A stretch of 64,000 bases of DNA, from positions 5,199,001 through 5,263,000 of the forward strand of contig NZ_JAZHSB010000001.1 of the NCBI RefSeq assembly GCF_036924715.1. The letters run 5' to 3'. Within the stretch, counting starts at the first letter, position 1. Each line of letters opens with the position of its first letter. The position numbers and the translations under genes were made by a program. A model generated the notes under the pieces. It searched no databases. It saw only the letters and a program-made list of their open reading frames with translations, and had not been told where the DNA came from. Positions 34,989-42,386 of this stretch are shown piece after piece. This DNA is from Bradyrhizobium sp. AZCC 1721 (lineage in GTDB: Bacteria; Pseudomonadota; Alphaproteobacteria; Rhizobiales; Xanthobacteraceae).

Positions 34989-35891
34989 ATGGAGATGCAT
35001 CAGGTTCGCTACTTCCTTGCGGTCGCGCGCGTGCTCAACTTCACGCGCGCCGCCGACGAATGCAACGTCACGCAGCCGTCGCTGACGCGGGCGATCAAGC
35101 AGCTCGAAGCCGAACTCGGCGGCGATCTGTTTCGCCGCGAGCGTCCGGCAGCGCAATTGACCGAGCTCGGCCAGCGCATGCATCCGCTGCTCAAGCAATG
35201 CTATGAGGCGGCGACCGGCGCGCGCGAACTTGCCTCATCCTTCAAGAGCGGTGAAGTCGGCGCGCTCCGGATCGCGCTGACCCATTCGGTCGATCTGTCG
35301 CTGTTGATTCCGCATCTCGACCAGATCAAGCGGATGTTCAATCGTCTGGAGTTTCGTTTCTTGCGCGGCAACGCCCGCGAAGTCGCTGAATATCTCAAGA
35401 AGGGCGAAGCCGAACTCGGCATTGCCGCCGAAATCAGCGAAGAGTGGGACCGGCTCGATACCTGGCCGCTGTTTACCGAAAACTTTCAGCTCGTCATCAA
35501 CCGGAAGCATCCGCTGGCAGAGCGCGATAAACTCGACTTCGGCGATCTTCGCGCCGAACAATTGCTATCGCGGAACTACTGCGAGCATGCGGCGCGGGTG
35601 AACTCTTCGCTTCGCGAACACGGCCTCGACGTCGATCGCAGCCACGAGATCGCATCCGAGCGCGATCTGATCGAGCTGTTGGAGGCCGATATCGGCGTCG
35701 CCGTGGTGCCCGATACAGCGTCGATCCCGCCGACGCTGAAGCGCGCCAGCATCGAAGGGCTGGATGCGCGGCGAACGGTAAATCTTTACGGCGTGGCCGG
35801 ACGTGAACGGACTGCGGTGGCATCCGCCGTGATGCGGATGCTGCGCAGCACCAACTGGCAGCAAATCATCGACAGGAATGGAACTCCTTGA
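34989..35891 (+). CDS. LysR-family transcriptional regulator
   Basis: The 300-residue regulator has a winged HTH at residues 1-60 (MEMHQVRYFLAVARVLNFTR, then AADECNVTQPSLTRAIKQLE) and the LysR effector domain from about residue 90 (GALRIALTHSVDLSLLIPHL). Its divergent position next to hbdH/patatin and the operator-like repeat between them suggest that it controls storage-polymer genes. The effector is unknown. Confidence 0.93.
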   Translation: MEMHQVRYFLAVARVLNFTRAADECNVTQPSLTRAIKQLEAELGGDLFRRERPAAQLTELGQRMHPLLKQCYEAATGARELASSFKSGEVGALRIALTHSVDLSLLIPHLDQIKRMFNRLEFRFLRGNAREVAEYLKKGEAELGIAAEISEEWDRLDTWPLFTENFQLVINRKHPLAERDKLDFGDLRAEQLLSRNYCEHAARVNSSLREHGLDVDRSHEIASERDLIELLEADIGVAVVPDTASIPPTLKRASIEGLDARRTVNLYGVAGRERTAVASAVMRMLRSTNWQQIIDRNGTP

Positions 35892-36009
35892 GGGCTCCGG
35901 CTGGATCGGTTCCCCTCGCTTTCCGTCGCATTTCCGCTGGGTACGGATCCCCTTAAAATCCAGGACGGCCGCCCCATATTAGGGATCTGGCTGGGAGTTG
36001 GAGGGACCG

Positions 36010-36195
36010 ATGAAATCTCATCCGCGCCCGAACCGCAAAGATTGGGAGCAGATCGCCGAGGATTTACAGGAGACAGCGGATAAGCTGCCGCCCGGCGATG
36101 ATAAGGAAGCCGCCAAACGCAAGGCGTTGCAAATGAGGAAGGCAGTCGAGATCAGAAATTGGCTGACTTCCCCAGGCATGCAACCACCCCGCTGA
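36010..36195 (+). CDS. small conserved-looking hypothetical protein
   Basis: The 61-residue polar protein has a charged helix (WEQIAEDLQETADKLPPGDD then KEAAKRKALQMRKAVEIRNW) and no signal or membrane segment. The ATG at 36010 has GGAGGG six bases upstream; the TTG opening at 35998 overlaps that site. I know similar short proteins in Bradyrhizobium genomes but cannot assign a function. Confidence 0.7.
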   Translation: MKSHPRPNRKDWEQIAEDLQETADKLPPGDDKEAAKRKALQMRKAVEIRNWLTSPGMQPPR

Positions 36196-36708
36196 TGCAG
36201 TGCTCCGCCCGGTGGAACCGCGGCGCATGCCTGCAGCTAGGGTGAATGTCTGCTCGACAAAGAGCGACCCCGCCATTTGAAATCGTAAAATGACGGGGCC
36301 GTCGGAGCATTTCATCTTCTATGAAGAAGATTACTTGCTCCTTAGGAACATAACCTTCGACGCGCGATCACGTTCCGGGTTTCTTCGAGATTTTTCTTTC
36401 CCGGAGATTTCTCTTCCCCGAAGTTTCTCCACCGGTTCCACTACCTGCGCTTTGCATCCGGTCGGCCGGCCACCGGCCTTGTGCGGCAGCGATCCTGTTC
36501 GCGCGAGCTGCACGCCCTCAGGCAACTCTCGGAACCGCTTCCCCTTCCCGGAATTTCTGTAGCTGAGGCGAGGTCGCCATGACTGGACTGCTCGCCGGCG
36601 TCGTCGAGCTCGCGGATACCGGCCTGGGCCAGCCACGCTGGGGGACCTGCGCCAGGCGCGGCACCACGAAGCTGCGCTGAATTCGGTCTCGATCAAGGGA
36701 GATCAGCC
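36196..36708. other. gene-poor stretch with one possible micro-gene
   Basis: Between the small gene and the monooxygenase there is no convincing gene. The only frame with a good ribosome site is 36579-36680, 33 codons with GCGAGG six bases upstream of its ATG, ending 28 bases before the next gene. Its product (MTGLLAGVVELADTGLGQPR...) has no recognisable family. The longer frames here are Arg/Ser-rich and lack support. Confidence 0.5.
36579..36680 (+). CDS. possible 33-residue micro-protein
   Basis: The short frame opens with ATG after GCGAGG and closes 28 bases before the ABM gene. It could be a leader peptide or noise. One Cys (residue 24) and a basic tail are the only notable traits. The VVELADTG string also arises by chance from translated tRNA-like DNA, but no tRNA fold is present here. 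Confidence 0.25.
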   Translation: MTGLLAGVVELADTGLGQPRWGTCARRGTTKLR

Positions 36709-37035
36709 ATGCCGCAGATCCACGCCGATAAACAACCCGTTACCCAGATCACGATCGTCGAGTCGGAGCCCGAGAAGCAGGCGGAGGCGTTGTCGGTCAT
36801 GACCGAGCGCGCCCGCTTCATGGCGCGCCAGCCGGGCTTCATATCGATCAGCCTGCATCGCAGTCTGGATGGGCGCCGCATCGTCAACTACGTGCAATGG
36901 CAGAACAGCGATCTGCTGCGATCGGCCCATCAATCGCCGGAGTTTCGCAGGCAGTGGGGCCACCTCGACGAAATCACCAGCGAGATCGATCCACATCTGT
37001 ATGAAGTTTCTGTAGTCATGGACGGAAAAGCGTAA
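36709..37035 (+). CDS. antibiotic biosynthesis monooxygenase (ABM) domain protein
   Basis: The 108-residue single-domain protein has the dimeric ferredoxin-like ABM fold: TQITIVESEPEKQAEALSVM, ARFMARQPGFISISLHRSLDG, RIVNYVQWQNSDLLRSAH. Members remove reactive quinones or act as heme-independent monooxygenases; some are merely stress-associated. GGGAG precedes the ATG. It is 30 bases upstream of the nuoB-like gene on the same strand, so the two probably form an operon. Confidence 0.87.
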   Translation: MPQIHADKQPVTQITIVESEPEKQAEALSVMTERARFMARQPGFISISLHRSLDGRRIVNYVQWQNSDLLRSAHQSPEFRRQWGHLDEITSEIDPHLYEVSVVMDGKA

Positions 37036-37065
37036 GCCTCGCAAACAACCCGTGGGAGCAGCCCG

Positions 37066-37635
37066 ATGTCGGACTCCCGACCATTGATCACGCCCTCCGG
37101 AACGGGAATCTTGGACCCGGGGACCGGCGCTCCCATGCGTGACGAGTACTTTTTTGCTGGATTGAACAATGAACTCAGCGACAAGGGCTTCTTCGTTACC
37201 GCGGCCGATGACTTGATCACGTGGGCCCGCGGCGGTTCGTTGATGTGGATGACATTCGGCCTCGCTTGCTGCGCAATCGAAATGATGCAGATGGCGATGC
37301 CCCGCTACGACGCCGAACGGTTCGGATTTGCACCGCGTGCCAGTCCACGGCAGGCCGATGTAATGATCGTCTCCGGTACAGTGTGCAACAAGATGGCCCC
37401 CGCGCTGCGCAAGGTCTACGATCAGATGCCGGAGCCGCGATATGTGATTTCGATGGGTTCGTGCGCCAACGGCGGCGGCTATTATCACTATTCGTACTCG
37501 GTCGTGCGCGGCTGCGACCGCATCATTCCTGTCGACATCTATGTTCCGGGCTGCCCGCCGACCGCCGAAGCGCTGCTGTACGGCGTGATGCTATTGCAGA
37601 AGAAGATTCGGCGTTCGGGCACCATTGAACGTTGA
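37066..37635 (+). CDS. nuoB: NADH-quinone oxidoreductase subunit B, isolated copy
   Basis: The 189-residue protein carries the four N2-cluster cysteines of NuoB: Cys68 and Cys69 (GLACCAIEMMQM), Cys133 (ISMGSCANGGGYY) and Cys163 (YVPGCPPTAEALLYG). The body (MMQMAMPRYDAERFGFAPRA, MIVSGTVCNKMAPALRKVYD) is fully conserved. No other nuo gene is in the window, so this is a solitary paralogue. In complex I the subunit holds the terminal iron-sulfur cluster that reduces quinone; alone it may serve an alternative complex I, a hydrogenase-like complex or be a spare subunit. GGGAG lies before the ATG. Confidence 0.92.
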   Translation: MSDSRPLITPSGTGILDPGTGAPMRDEYFFAGLNNELSDKGFFVTAADDLITWARGGSLMWMTFGLACCAIEMMQMAMPRYDAERFGFAPRASPRQADVMIVSGTVCNKMAPALRKVYDQMPEPRYVISMGSCANGGGYYHYSYSVVRGCDRIIPVDIYVPGCPPTAEALLYGVMLLQKKIRRSGTIER

Positions 37636-37655
37636 CATCGATCGCCCGGAAAACG

Positions 37656-37680
37656 GGAACCTTGCCAGAATCCTCGTGTT
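37656..37680 (+). promoter_or_regulatory. candidate EcfG-type promoter of the basic protein gene
   Basis: GGAAC-N16-TGTT differs from the general stress consensus GGAAC-N16/17-CGTT by one base in the -10 element. It lies 36 bases upstream of the ATG at 37716. Confidence 0.3.
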
Positions 37681-37715
37681 GACAATATGTCGGAACCAAC
37701 AGTGAGGAGTTCACG

Positions 37716-38234
37716 ATGGCAACGGCAAAGCAAAAGGCCGCAGCGAAGAAGAACATTCGCAAGGCGCGCACAGCATGGCGCGGCATGTCGGCGCAAGCCC
37801 ATGCGAGGGCTCAGCCCGAGGGGCGCCGCCGCGCCAAGCCCGGAGCCCGCAGCAGCGGTGGTTTCTTCCATATCGAAGTGCGGCCGCGGCGCGAATTCAA
37901 GACGTTCCGGACCCAGGATATCGGAAAGAAAGGCGGGATCGAACGAGTCGCCGGTAAGCGCGTCAGCGGTTCCTGGGATACTCAGAAATGGCTGATCAGC
38001 AAGGAGCATGCCCATCGCGTCGGCGCCCGTCTGGTGCCGGATACCGCGGATGCGCGAAAGATTCTGAAAACGCTCGGCGCACCGCCCCGCCATCTTTCCG
38101 GCGACCGCTTCAAGGCGACGGATCGGCCCAACGTACCCGAACGCTCCAAGCCGACGCCGGCCATGCGGCGCGCGCGGACCCGCAATATACGCAAGGCTCA
38201 GGCGACGAAGCGCAAAAAAAGCTCCTCCCGCTAG
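37716..38234 (+). CDS. hypothetical very basic protein with repeated terminal motif
   Basis: This 172-residue Lys/Arg/Ala-rich protein has no signal or membrane segment. A short motif, NIRKA, occurs near both ends: residues 13-17 (KKNIRKARTAW) and 157-161 (RNIRKAQATKRKK). The centre (GGFFHIEVRPRREFKTFRTQ, then GIERVAGKRVSGSWDTQKWL) looks folded and non-repetitive. The composition suggests nucleic acid binding, but I recognise no family. GAGGAG lies nine bases before the ATG. It sits alone between nuoB and the peroxiredoxin-like gene. Confidence 0.75.
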   Translation: MATAKQKAAAKKNIRKARTAWRGMSAQAHARAQPEGRRRAKPGARSSGGFFHIEVRPRREFKTFRTQDIGKKGGIERVAGKRVSGSWDTQKWLISKEHAHRVGARLVPDTADARKILKTLGAPPRHLSGDRFKATDRPNVPERSKPTPAMRRARTRNIRKAQATKRKKSSSR

Positions 38235-38267
38235 GCGCAATGCGAAGACGGCCAGGATGGGCTCGGG

Positions 38268-38984
38268 CTATCGCTCCTCGCCTGCACTCCTCAACGCGGC
38301 GATCAGGTCGTCGATCTCCATGCGCTTGCGGAAATCGGGATCGACGAAGCGGGCTTTTACCAATCCATCGCGGCCAACCACGAAGGTAGCCGGGATCGGC
38401 AGCACCCAGCCGTCATTGCCCTGAAAACTCGCCATATCCTGATACGAAAGCAGCCGCTGGATTTCGGTGCCGAGCCAGATCGCGAGGTTGAGCGACAGCG
38501 CGTAGCCGTTGTCGAGATCGGTCAGCACCGGGAACGGCGCTGCGGCTTCGGATTTGAATTTCTCGGCATAGGTCTGCGTCTCCGGCATGATCGCAACTGT
38601 CTGCGCGCCCAATGCCCTGATCCGGTCCTGGGCCTGGATCACCGCCCTCACGTTCAGCCGGCAGTAAGGACACCAATGGCCGCGGTAGAACATCACGGCG
38701 ACGGGCCCCTGATCGAGGAGCGAATTCAGGCTGACCAGCCGGCCGGTCTCGTCCGGCAACAGGAACGGCGGCATCACCTCGCCCGGCCTCGGTGCGTTTT
38801 CGCCGCCGCCGTTCGCATTGAGCCGCGCCACCAGCCGGTCGACCGCTTCGCCATAGGCCGGAAAGATCTCCCGCCCAGCCTCGGCGTAGGCCTCGAGCTG
38901 CTCGCGCAAGGTACCCTCCATGTCGCGGCATTGCTGGAACGCCTCCTTGAGGCGTTCGGCGTTCGCTGGCGATAGCGTCGTCAT
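38268..38984 (-). CDS. AhpC/TSA-type thiol peroxidase-like protein
   Basis: The 238-residue protein has a peroxiredoxin fold: GEVMPPFLLPDETGRLVSLN, then VAVMFYRGHWCPYCRLNVRA with a C-P-Y-C pair at the active site, where 2-Cys peroxiredoxins have T-x-x-C. The first 70 residues form a charged helical extension seen in the alkyl hydroperoxide reductase-like group. It probably reduces peroxides or disulfides in the cytoplasm; there is no signal. ATG 38984 has CCGGAG six bases upstream, better than the frame opening five codons earlier. Confidence 0.87.
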   Translation of the reverse strand: MTTLSPANAERLKEAFQQCRDMEGTLREQLEAYAEAGREIFPAYGEAVDRLVARLNANGGGENAPRPGEVMPPFLLPDETGRLVSLNSLLDQGPVAVMFYRGHWCPYCRLNVRAVIQAQDRIRALGAQTVAIMPETQTYAEKFKSEAAAPFPVLTDLDNGYALSLNLAIWLGTEIQRLLSYQDMASFQGNDGWVLPIPATFVVGRDGLVKARFVDPDFRKRMEIDDLIAALRSAGEER

Positions 38985-39019
38985 GGCTTGCTCCGGCATA
39001 TCCGTATTATTTTCCGACT

Positions 39020-39044
39020 CGGGCCGCCCCGCAAGGGCGGCCCG
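39020..39044. terminator. 10-bp GC-rich stem-loop after the secreted protein gene
   Basis: CGGGCCGCCC-CGCAA-GGGCGGCCCG is perfect. It lies 20 bases past the stop of the gene at 39065 and 36 bases before the peroxiredoxin start, both on the minus strand. It lacks a clear U-run, so it may attenuate read-through between the two. Confidence 0.5.
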
Positions 39045-39064
39045 AACGCTGCAGCGCTCCCGCT

Positions 39065-39349
39065 TCAGGGCAAGTAGAAATTGCCGGTCGGGTCGAGCAT
39101 GCCCGAGGTCGAATAGAGCTGGCCCTTGTCCATGAAGAACACGGTGTTGTTCGGCACCTTCTTGGCGTTCTTCATCATTGCGTCGTGATTCTTGGGCGTC
39201 GCCGCCATGGCCATCGCCGACATCTTCCCCGGACCGGCATACATGTAGGCCATGCCCGGATTGAATTCCCAGGGAACCTGCGAGAAGGCGGTCGTTGCGA
39301 CGGCAGCAAAGGCCGCGGCGGCAATCAGGGTCTTGGAAAGGGTGGTCAT
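39065..39349 (-). CDS. small secreted methionine-rich protein
   Basis: The 94-residue protein has a typical signal peptide (MTTLSKTLIAAAAFAAVATT, cut after AFS). The mature part is unusually rich in Met (GMAYMYAGPGK, SAMAMAATPKNHDAMMKNA). GAGGA lies nine bases before the ATG. I recognise no enzyme family; Met-rich periplasmic peptides sometimes bind copper or silver, which is speculation here. It is followed on the same strand by the peroxiredoxin-like gene. Confidence 0.75.
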   Translation of the reverse strand: MTTLSKTLIAAAAFAAVATTAFSQVPWEFNPGMAYMYAGPGKMSAMAMAATPKNHDAMMKNAKKVPNNTVFFMDKGQLYSTSGMLDPTGNFYLP

Positions 39350-39588
39350 GGGAAATTCCTCAAGATTGACATCGCGCCCGCCAATCGGACGCTGGCCCAT
39401 CAGAGGATGGACTTCCCTTGATTTGAAATGCCGTTGCACAATCGGTTCGATAGCCATGGCCTATTGAGGGGCACCGATAGTCCGCCGCTATCGACTTGAG
39501 AGCGGATGCGCATTTCATATCGGCCCGCCGAACGTTCATCCTGTCCTCGAAGGCATGCGGAGGGTGCGCCACCGACAGGAGGTTTTCC

Positions 39589-40080
39589 ATGACACGCCAT
39601 CTGACGAACCGCTTTGCAAATTTCCTTGCCACACTGGTGCTGGCGGTGCTCGTGCTTTCCGTCGTCTCGGCAGCACGGGCGGACAGCGACGATGGTATCG
39701 TTCGCGTCAAGAGCACGGTGCCGATGCCGGAGGCGATCAGCCGCATCAAGGCGGATATCGCAGCCAAGGGCATCCAATTCTTCAGCGAGATCGACCAGTC
39801 GAAACTCGCGGCCGACGCCGGCATCAAGCTGCGTCCCTCGACGCTATTGGTGTTCGGTAATCCGCCGCTCGGGACGCAGTTCATCACCTCGAATCCGAAC
39901 GCCGGGCTTGACTGGCCGGTCCGGCTATTGCTGACGCAGGACGACAATGGCGACGTCTGGGCAGTCTGGACCGATTTCGGATGGATCGCCAGGCGTCACA
40001 ATATCAGGGACCGTGTGGCGCAGTTCGAGATGGCGACCAAGGTAGTGGGCTCGATCATTTCGACCATCACAACCAAGTAA
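39589..40080 (+). CDS. exported DUF302 domain protein
   Basis: The 163-residue protein has a signal peptide (FLATLVLAVLVLSVVSAARA, cleaved near residue 31) followed by a DUF302 domain: VPMPEAISRIKADIAAKGIQ, FFSEIDQSKLAADAGIKLRP, TLLVFGNPPLGTQFI. DUF302 proteins are periplasmic or cytoplasmic dimers of unknown function, often near stress or redox genes. AGGAGG six bases before ATG 39589 decides the start against an upstream opening at 39496. Confidence 0.88.
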   Translation: MTRHLTNRFANFLATLVLAVLVLSVVSAARADSDDGIVRVKSTVPMPEAISRIKADIAAKGIQFFSEIDQSKLAADAGIKLRPSTLLVFGNPPLGTQFITSNPNAGLDWPVRLLLTQDDNGDVWAVWTDFGWIARRHNIRDRVAQFEMATKVVGSIISTITTK

Positions 40081-40170
40081 CCGTGTCGCCCCGCTTGCCG
40101 TAAGCTCATCAGGCTGCGCCGCCGGCGCGGCCTCATCGCATCCGGCGTTGCCAACAGAGGAGTTCGTCCG

Positions 40171-41532
40171 ATGACACCGGAGAAATTTGACGTTGTCATT
40201 CTCGGCGGCGGCAATGCCGGCATCGGTGTCACCGGACCGGTCCGGCGCGCGGGAATGTCGGTCGCGATGATCGAGGCCGATCTTCTCGGCGGCACCTGCC
40301 CGAACCGCGGCTGCACGCCGAAGAAGGTGCTGGTCGCCGCCGGTCACGCGCTGCACGAAATCGAACGCGCACCCATCCATCACATAGCTGTCGGCAAGCC
40401 GAAACTCGACTGGGCCGCGCTGATCGACCGCGAGAAGGACATGATCAAGGACATCCCTGCCAATCTCGCCCGCGCAATGGCCAAGCGCAATGTCGAGGTC
40501 ATCAAGGGCCACGGCGCGTTCACAGGCTCCAATACAATCCGCGTCGGAAGCCGGACACTCGAGGCCAGGCATATCGTGATTGCGACGGGATCGAAGCCGC
40601 GGCCGCTGCCTATTCCGGGAGCCGAACTCATGATCACCTCGGACGAAATGCTGAGCGAGCGCGAACTGCCGGTTTCCGTGATCTTCATCGGTGGCGGCGT
40701 CATCTCGCTCGAGTTTGGCCACATCTATGCGCGCGCCGGTGCTGCGGTCACTATTCTCGAAGCGCTGCCGCAGCTATTGCCTGCCATGGACGCCGACGCC
40801 GTCGCGCGCTTGCAGGCCGAGAGCGAGCGCATCGGCATTCGCATCAGAACTGCAGTGAGCGTCAAGCAAATTGAAAGGGCGAAGGACCGCCTGCGCGTCG
40901 TCTTCAGCCATAACGGCGCCGAGCACACAGCCGAGGCCGACCGTGTCGTCAACGGCGCCGGACGCGTCGCCAATGTCGATACGCTGGATCTTGCCGCGGG
41001 CCAGGTCGAGCAAGCCAATGGCCGCGTCGCGATCGACCGCCATTTGCGATCGACCTCCAATCCCAACGTATTTGTCTGCGGTGACGCGGTTCCGACCTCG
41101 CCGCAACTGTCGCCGATCGCGACCTATGAGGGCGACATCGTCGGCCGAAACATCGTCGAAGGCGCCAAATACAGCCCGGACTACGCGAGCATGGCGACAT
41201 CGGTCTACACGGTGCCGCCACTCGCCTCGGTTGGCCTGACGGAAGCCGCCGCCAGGCAGAACGGTCTTGCGATCGACGTCCACGTCAACGACATGCTCTA
41301 CTGGTTCTCCGCGAAAACCTATGCCGAAACGGTGGCGTGGTCGAAAGTAATCGTCGATCAGGCCACGGACCGCATCCTTGGTGCTCATTTCGTCGGGCAC
41401 TCGGGGCAGGAACTGGTGAACATCTTCGGATTGGCAATGCGGTTCGGCATTACCGCGAGCCAGATCCGGGAAAACGTCTACGCCTATCCGACCTTCTCCT
41501 CCGACATCAGACACATGCTCGGCCACGGCTAG
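40171..41532 (+). CDS. FAD-dependent pyridine nucleotide-disulfide oxidoreductase with altered C-terminal base
   Basis: The 453-residue flavoprotein has FAD loop DVVILGGGNAGIGVTGPVR, redox-active Cys pair in GGTCPNRGCTPKK (C-x4-C), NAD(P)H loop VSVIFIGGGVISLEFGHIYA and FVCGDAVPTSPQLSP. The interface domain ends VYAYPTFSSDIRHML; glutathione reductase and lipoamide dehydrogenase have H-x-x-x-x-E at this place (HPTxSE), so the His-Glu base pair is absent. It is therefore unlikely to be a standard glutathione or lipoamide reductase; mercury-like, quinone or low-molecular thiol reduction are possible. GAGGAG is seven bases before the ATG. Confidence 0.88.
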   Translation: MTPEKFDVVILGGGNAGIGVTGPVRRAGMSVAMIEADLLGGTCPNRGCTPKKVLVAAGHALHEIERAPIHHIAVGKPKLDWAALIDREKDMIKDIPANLARAMAKRNVEVIKGHGAFTGSNTIRVGSRTLEARHIVIATGSKPRPLPIPGAELMITSDEMLSERELPVSVIFIGGGVISLEFGHIYARAGAAVTILEALPQLLPAMDADAVARLQAESERIGIRIRTAVSVKQIERAKDRLRVVFSHNGAEHTAEADRVVNGAGRVANVDTLDLAAGQVEQANGRVAIDRHLRSTSNPNVFVCGDAVPTSPQLSPIATYEGDIVGRNIVEGAKYSPDYASMATSVYTVPPLASVGLTEAAARQNGLAIDVHVNDMLYWFSAKTYAETVAWSKVIVDQATDRILGAHFVGHSGQELVNIFGLAMRFGITASQIRENVYAYPTFSSDIRHMLGHG

Positions 41533-41646
41533 AGCCCTTTTCGTTTGAGTCAGAACCAGGCTCTTGCTTTGACGCATCTTCGTGACGCGAACCGGTGTCC
41601 ACCCCGGATCAAGTCCGGGGCAGGCTTTCGCTTGAAAAGGCTCCAG
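41531..41646. repeat. rhizobial palindromic repeat with nested hairpin
   Basis: The outer arms AGAGCCCTTTTCG and TTGAAAAGGCTC pair, and the middle holds CCCCGGA-TCAAG-TCCGGGG, a separate 7-bp hairpin. Flanking strings (TTTGACGCAT, GCGAACCGGTGTCCAC) resemble a repeat found in many Bradyrhizobium intergenic regions. It begins inside the stop codon of the flavoprotein gene and probably terminates it. Confidence 0.75.
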
Positions 41647-41774
41647 CCGCATAGCAGGGAGCTATCGAGTCAAAAGCCAACCGGCATTTCCTCTCGTGCG
41701 CCATTTCCACGATGGTGGTGACGTAGCCGGCCGGACCATCCGGGGCCAAGGCAAAAACCAGAGGAGACCACGAC

Positions 41775-42266
41775 ATGTCCAAGTCCAACGTCACGTCGCG
41801 CATAGTCTGGCAGAGTCTCGCGCTCGCCGGAATGATCGCAGGTTCGGTTGCGACCGCCTCGAGCGCCGTGGCCGGCGAATGCCCGGCCGGGAAGATGCAG
41901 GCAAATGTCCGCCCGATGGTCGACCACAAGCCGGTCGGCGTCACCGACGTCACGCTCGGCTCGATCAACCTCGAAAAGCAGCCGGCCAACATCAGGGATC
42001 GCGAGCTGCGCTTCCGCAAGCTGACCATCGAGCCCGGCGGTATCGTGCCCTGGCACAGCCATGACGACCGGCCTGCGCTGATCTACATCCAGCAGGGCGA
42101 GATCGTCGAATACGCCAGCAACTGCTCGGAGCCGATCGTGCACAAGGCCGGCGAGATCAGGCCGGAAGTCGCCGGCACCTCGCACTGGTGGAAGAATCTC
42201 GGCAAGGAGACCGTCATTCTCTATGTCGGCGACGTCCGCAAGGATCCGCACGACCACAATATGTAA
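41775..42266 (+). CDS. exported cupin-domain protein
   Basis: The 163-residue protein has a signal peptide (residues 1-33, ending SSAVAG) and a single cupin: PGGIVPWHSHDDRPALIYIQ then GEIVEYASNCSE, with His-x-His and a downstream TSHWWKN histidine as likely metal ligands. The first motif H-S-H-D-D lacks the usual Glu at the normal spacing. Function unknown; secreted cupins of this kind often sit beside redox genes. AGAGGAG is present before the ATG at 41775. The next gene on the same strand is an MFS transporter. Confidence 0.85.
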   Translation: MSKSNVTSRIVWQSLALAGMIAGSVATASSAVAGECPAGKMQANVRPMVDHKPVGVTDVTLGSINLEKQPANIRDRELRFRKLTIEPGGIVPWHSHDDRPALIYIQQGEIVEYASNCSEPIVHKAGEIRPEVAGTSHWWKNLGKETVILYVGDVRKDPHDHNM

Positions 42267-42386
42267 GGAGCTGTAACGAGCGCTACCCGACGTCTCGTTG
42301 CCGGATGTGACGGCCTGGGGTCCCCGTGTCGCCCCACACGCCCAGGCGTCACATCCTTCTTTCTCGATAAGACATTGAGAAGCGCC

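Noticed and set aside
36579..36640. possible tRNA-like sequence suggested by a VVELADTG translation
   Set aside because: No T-loop (GGTTCRA) or matching acceptor stem could be found.
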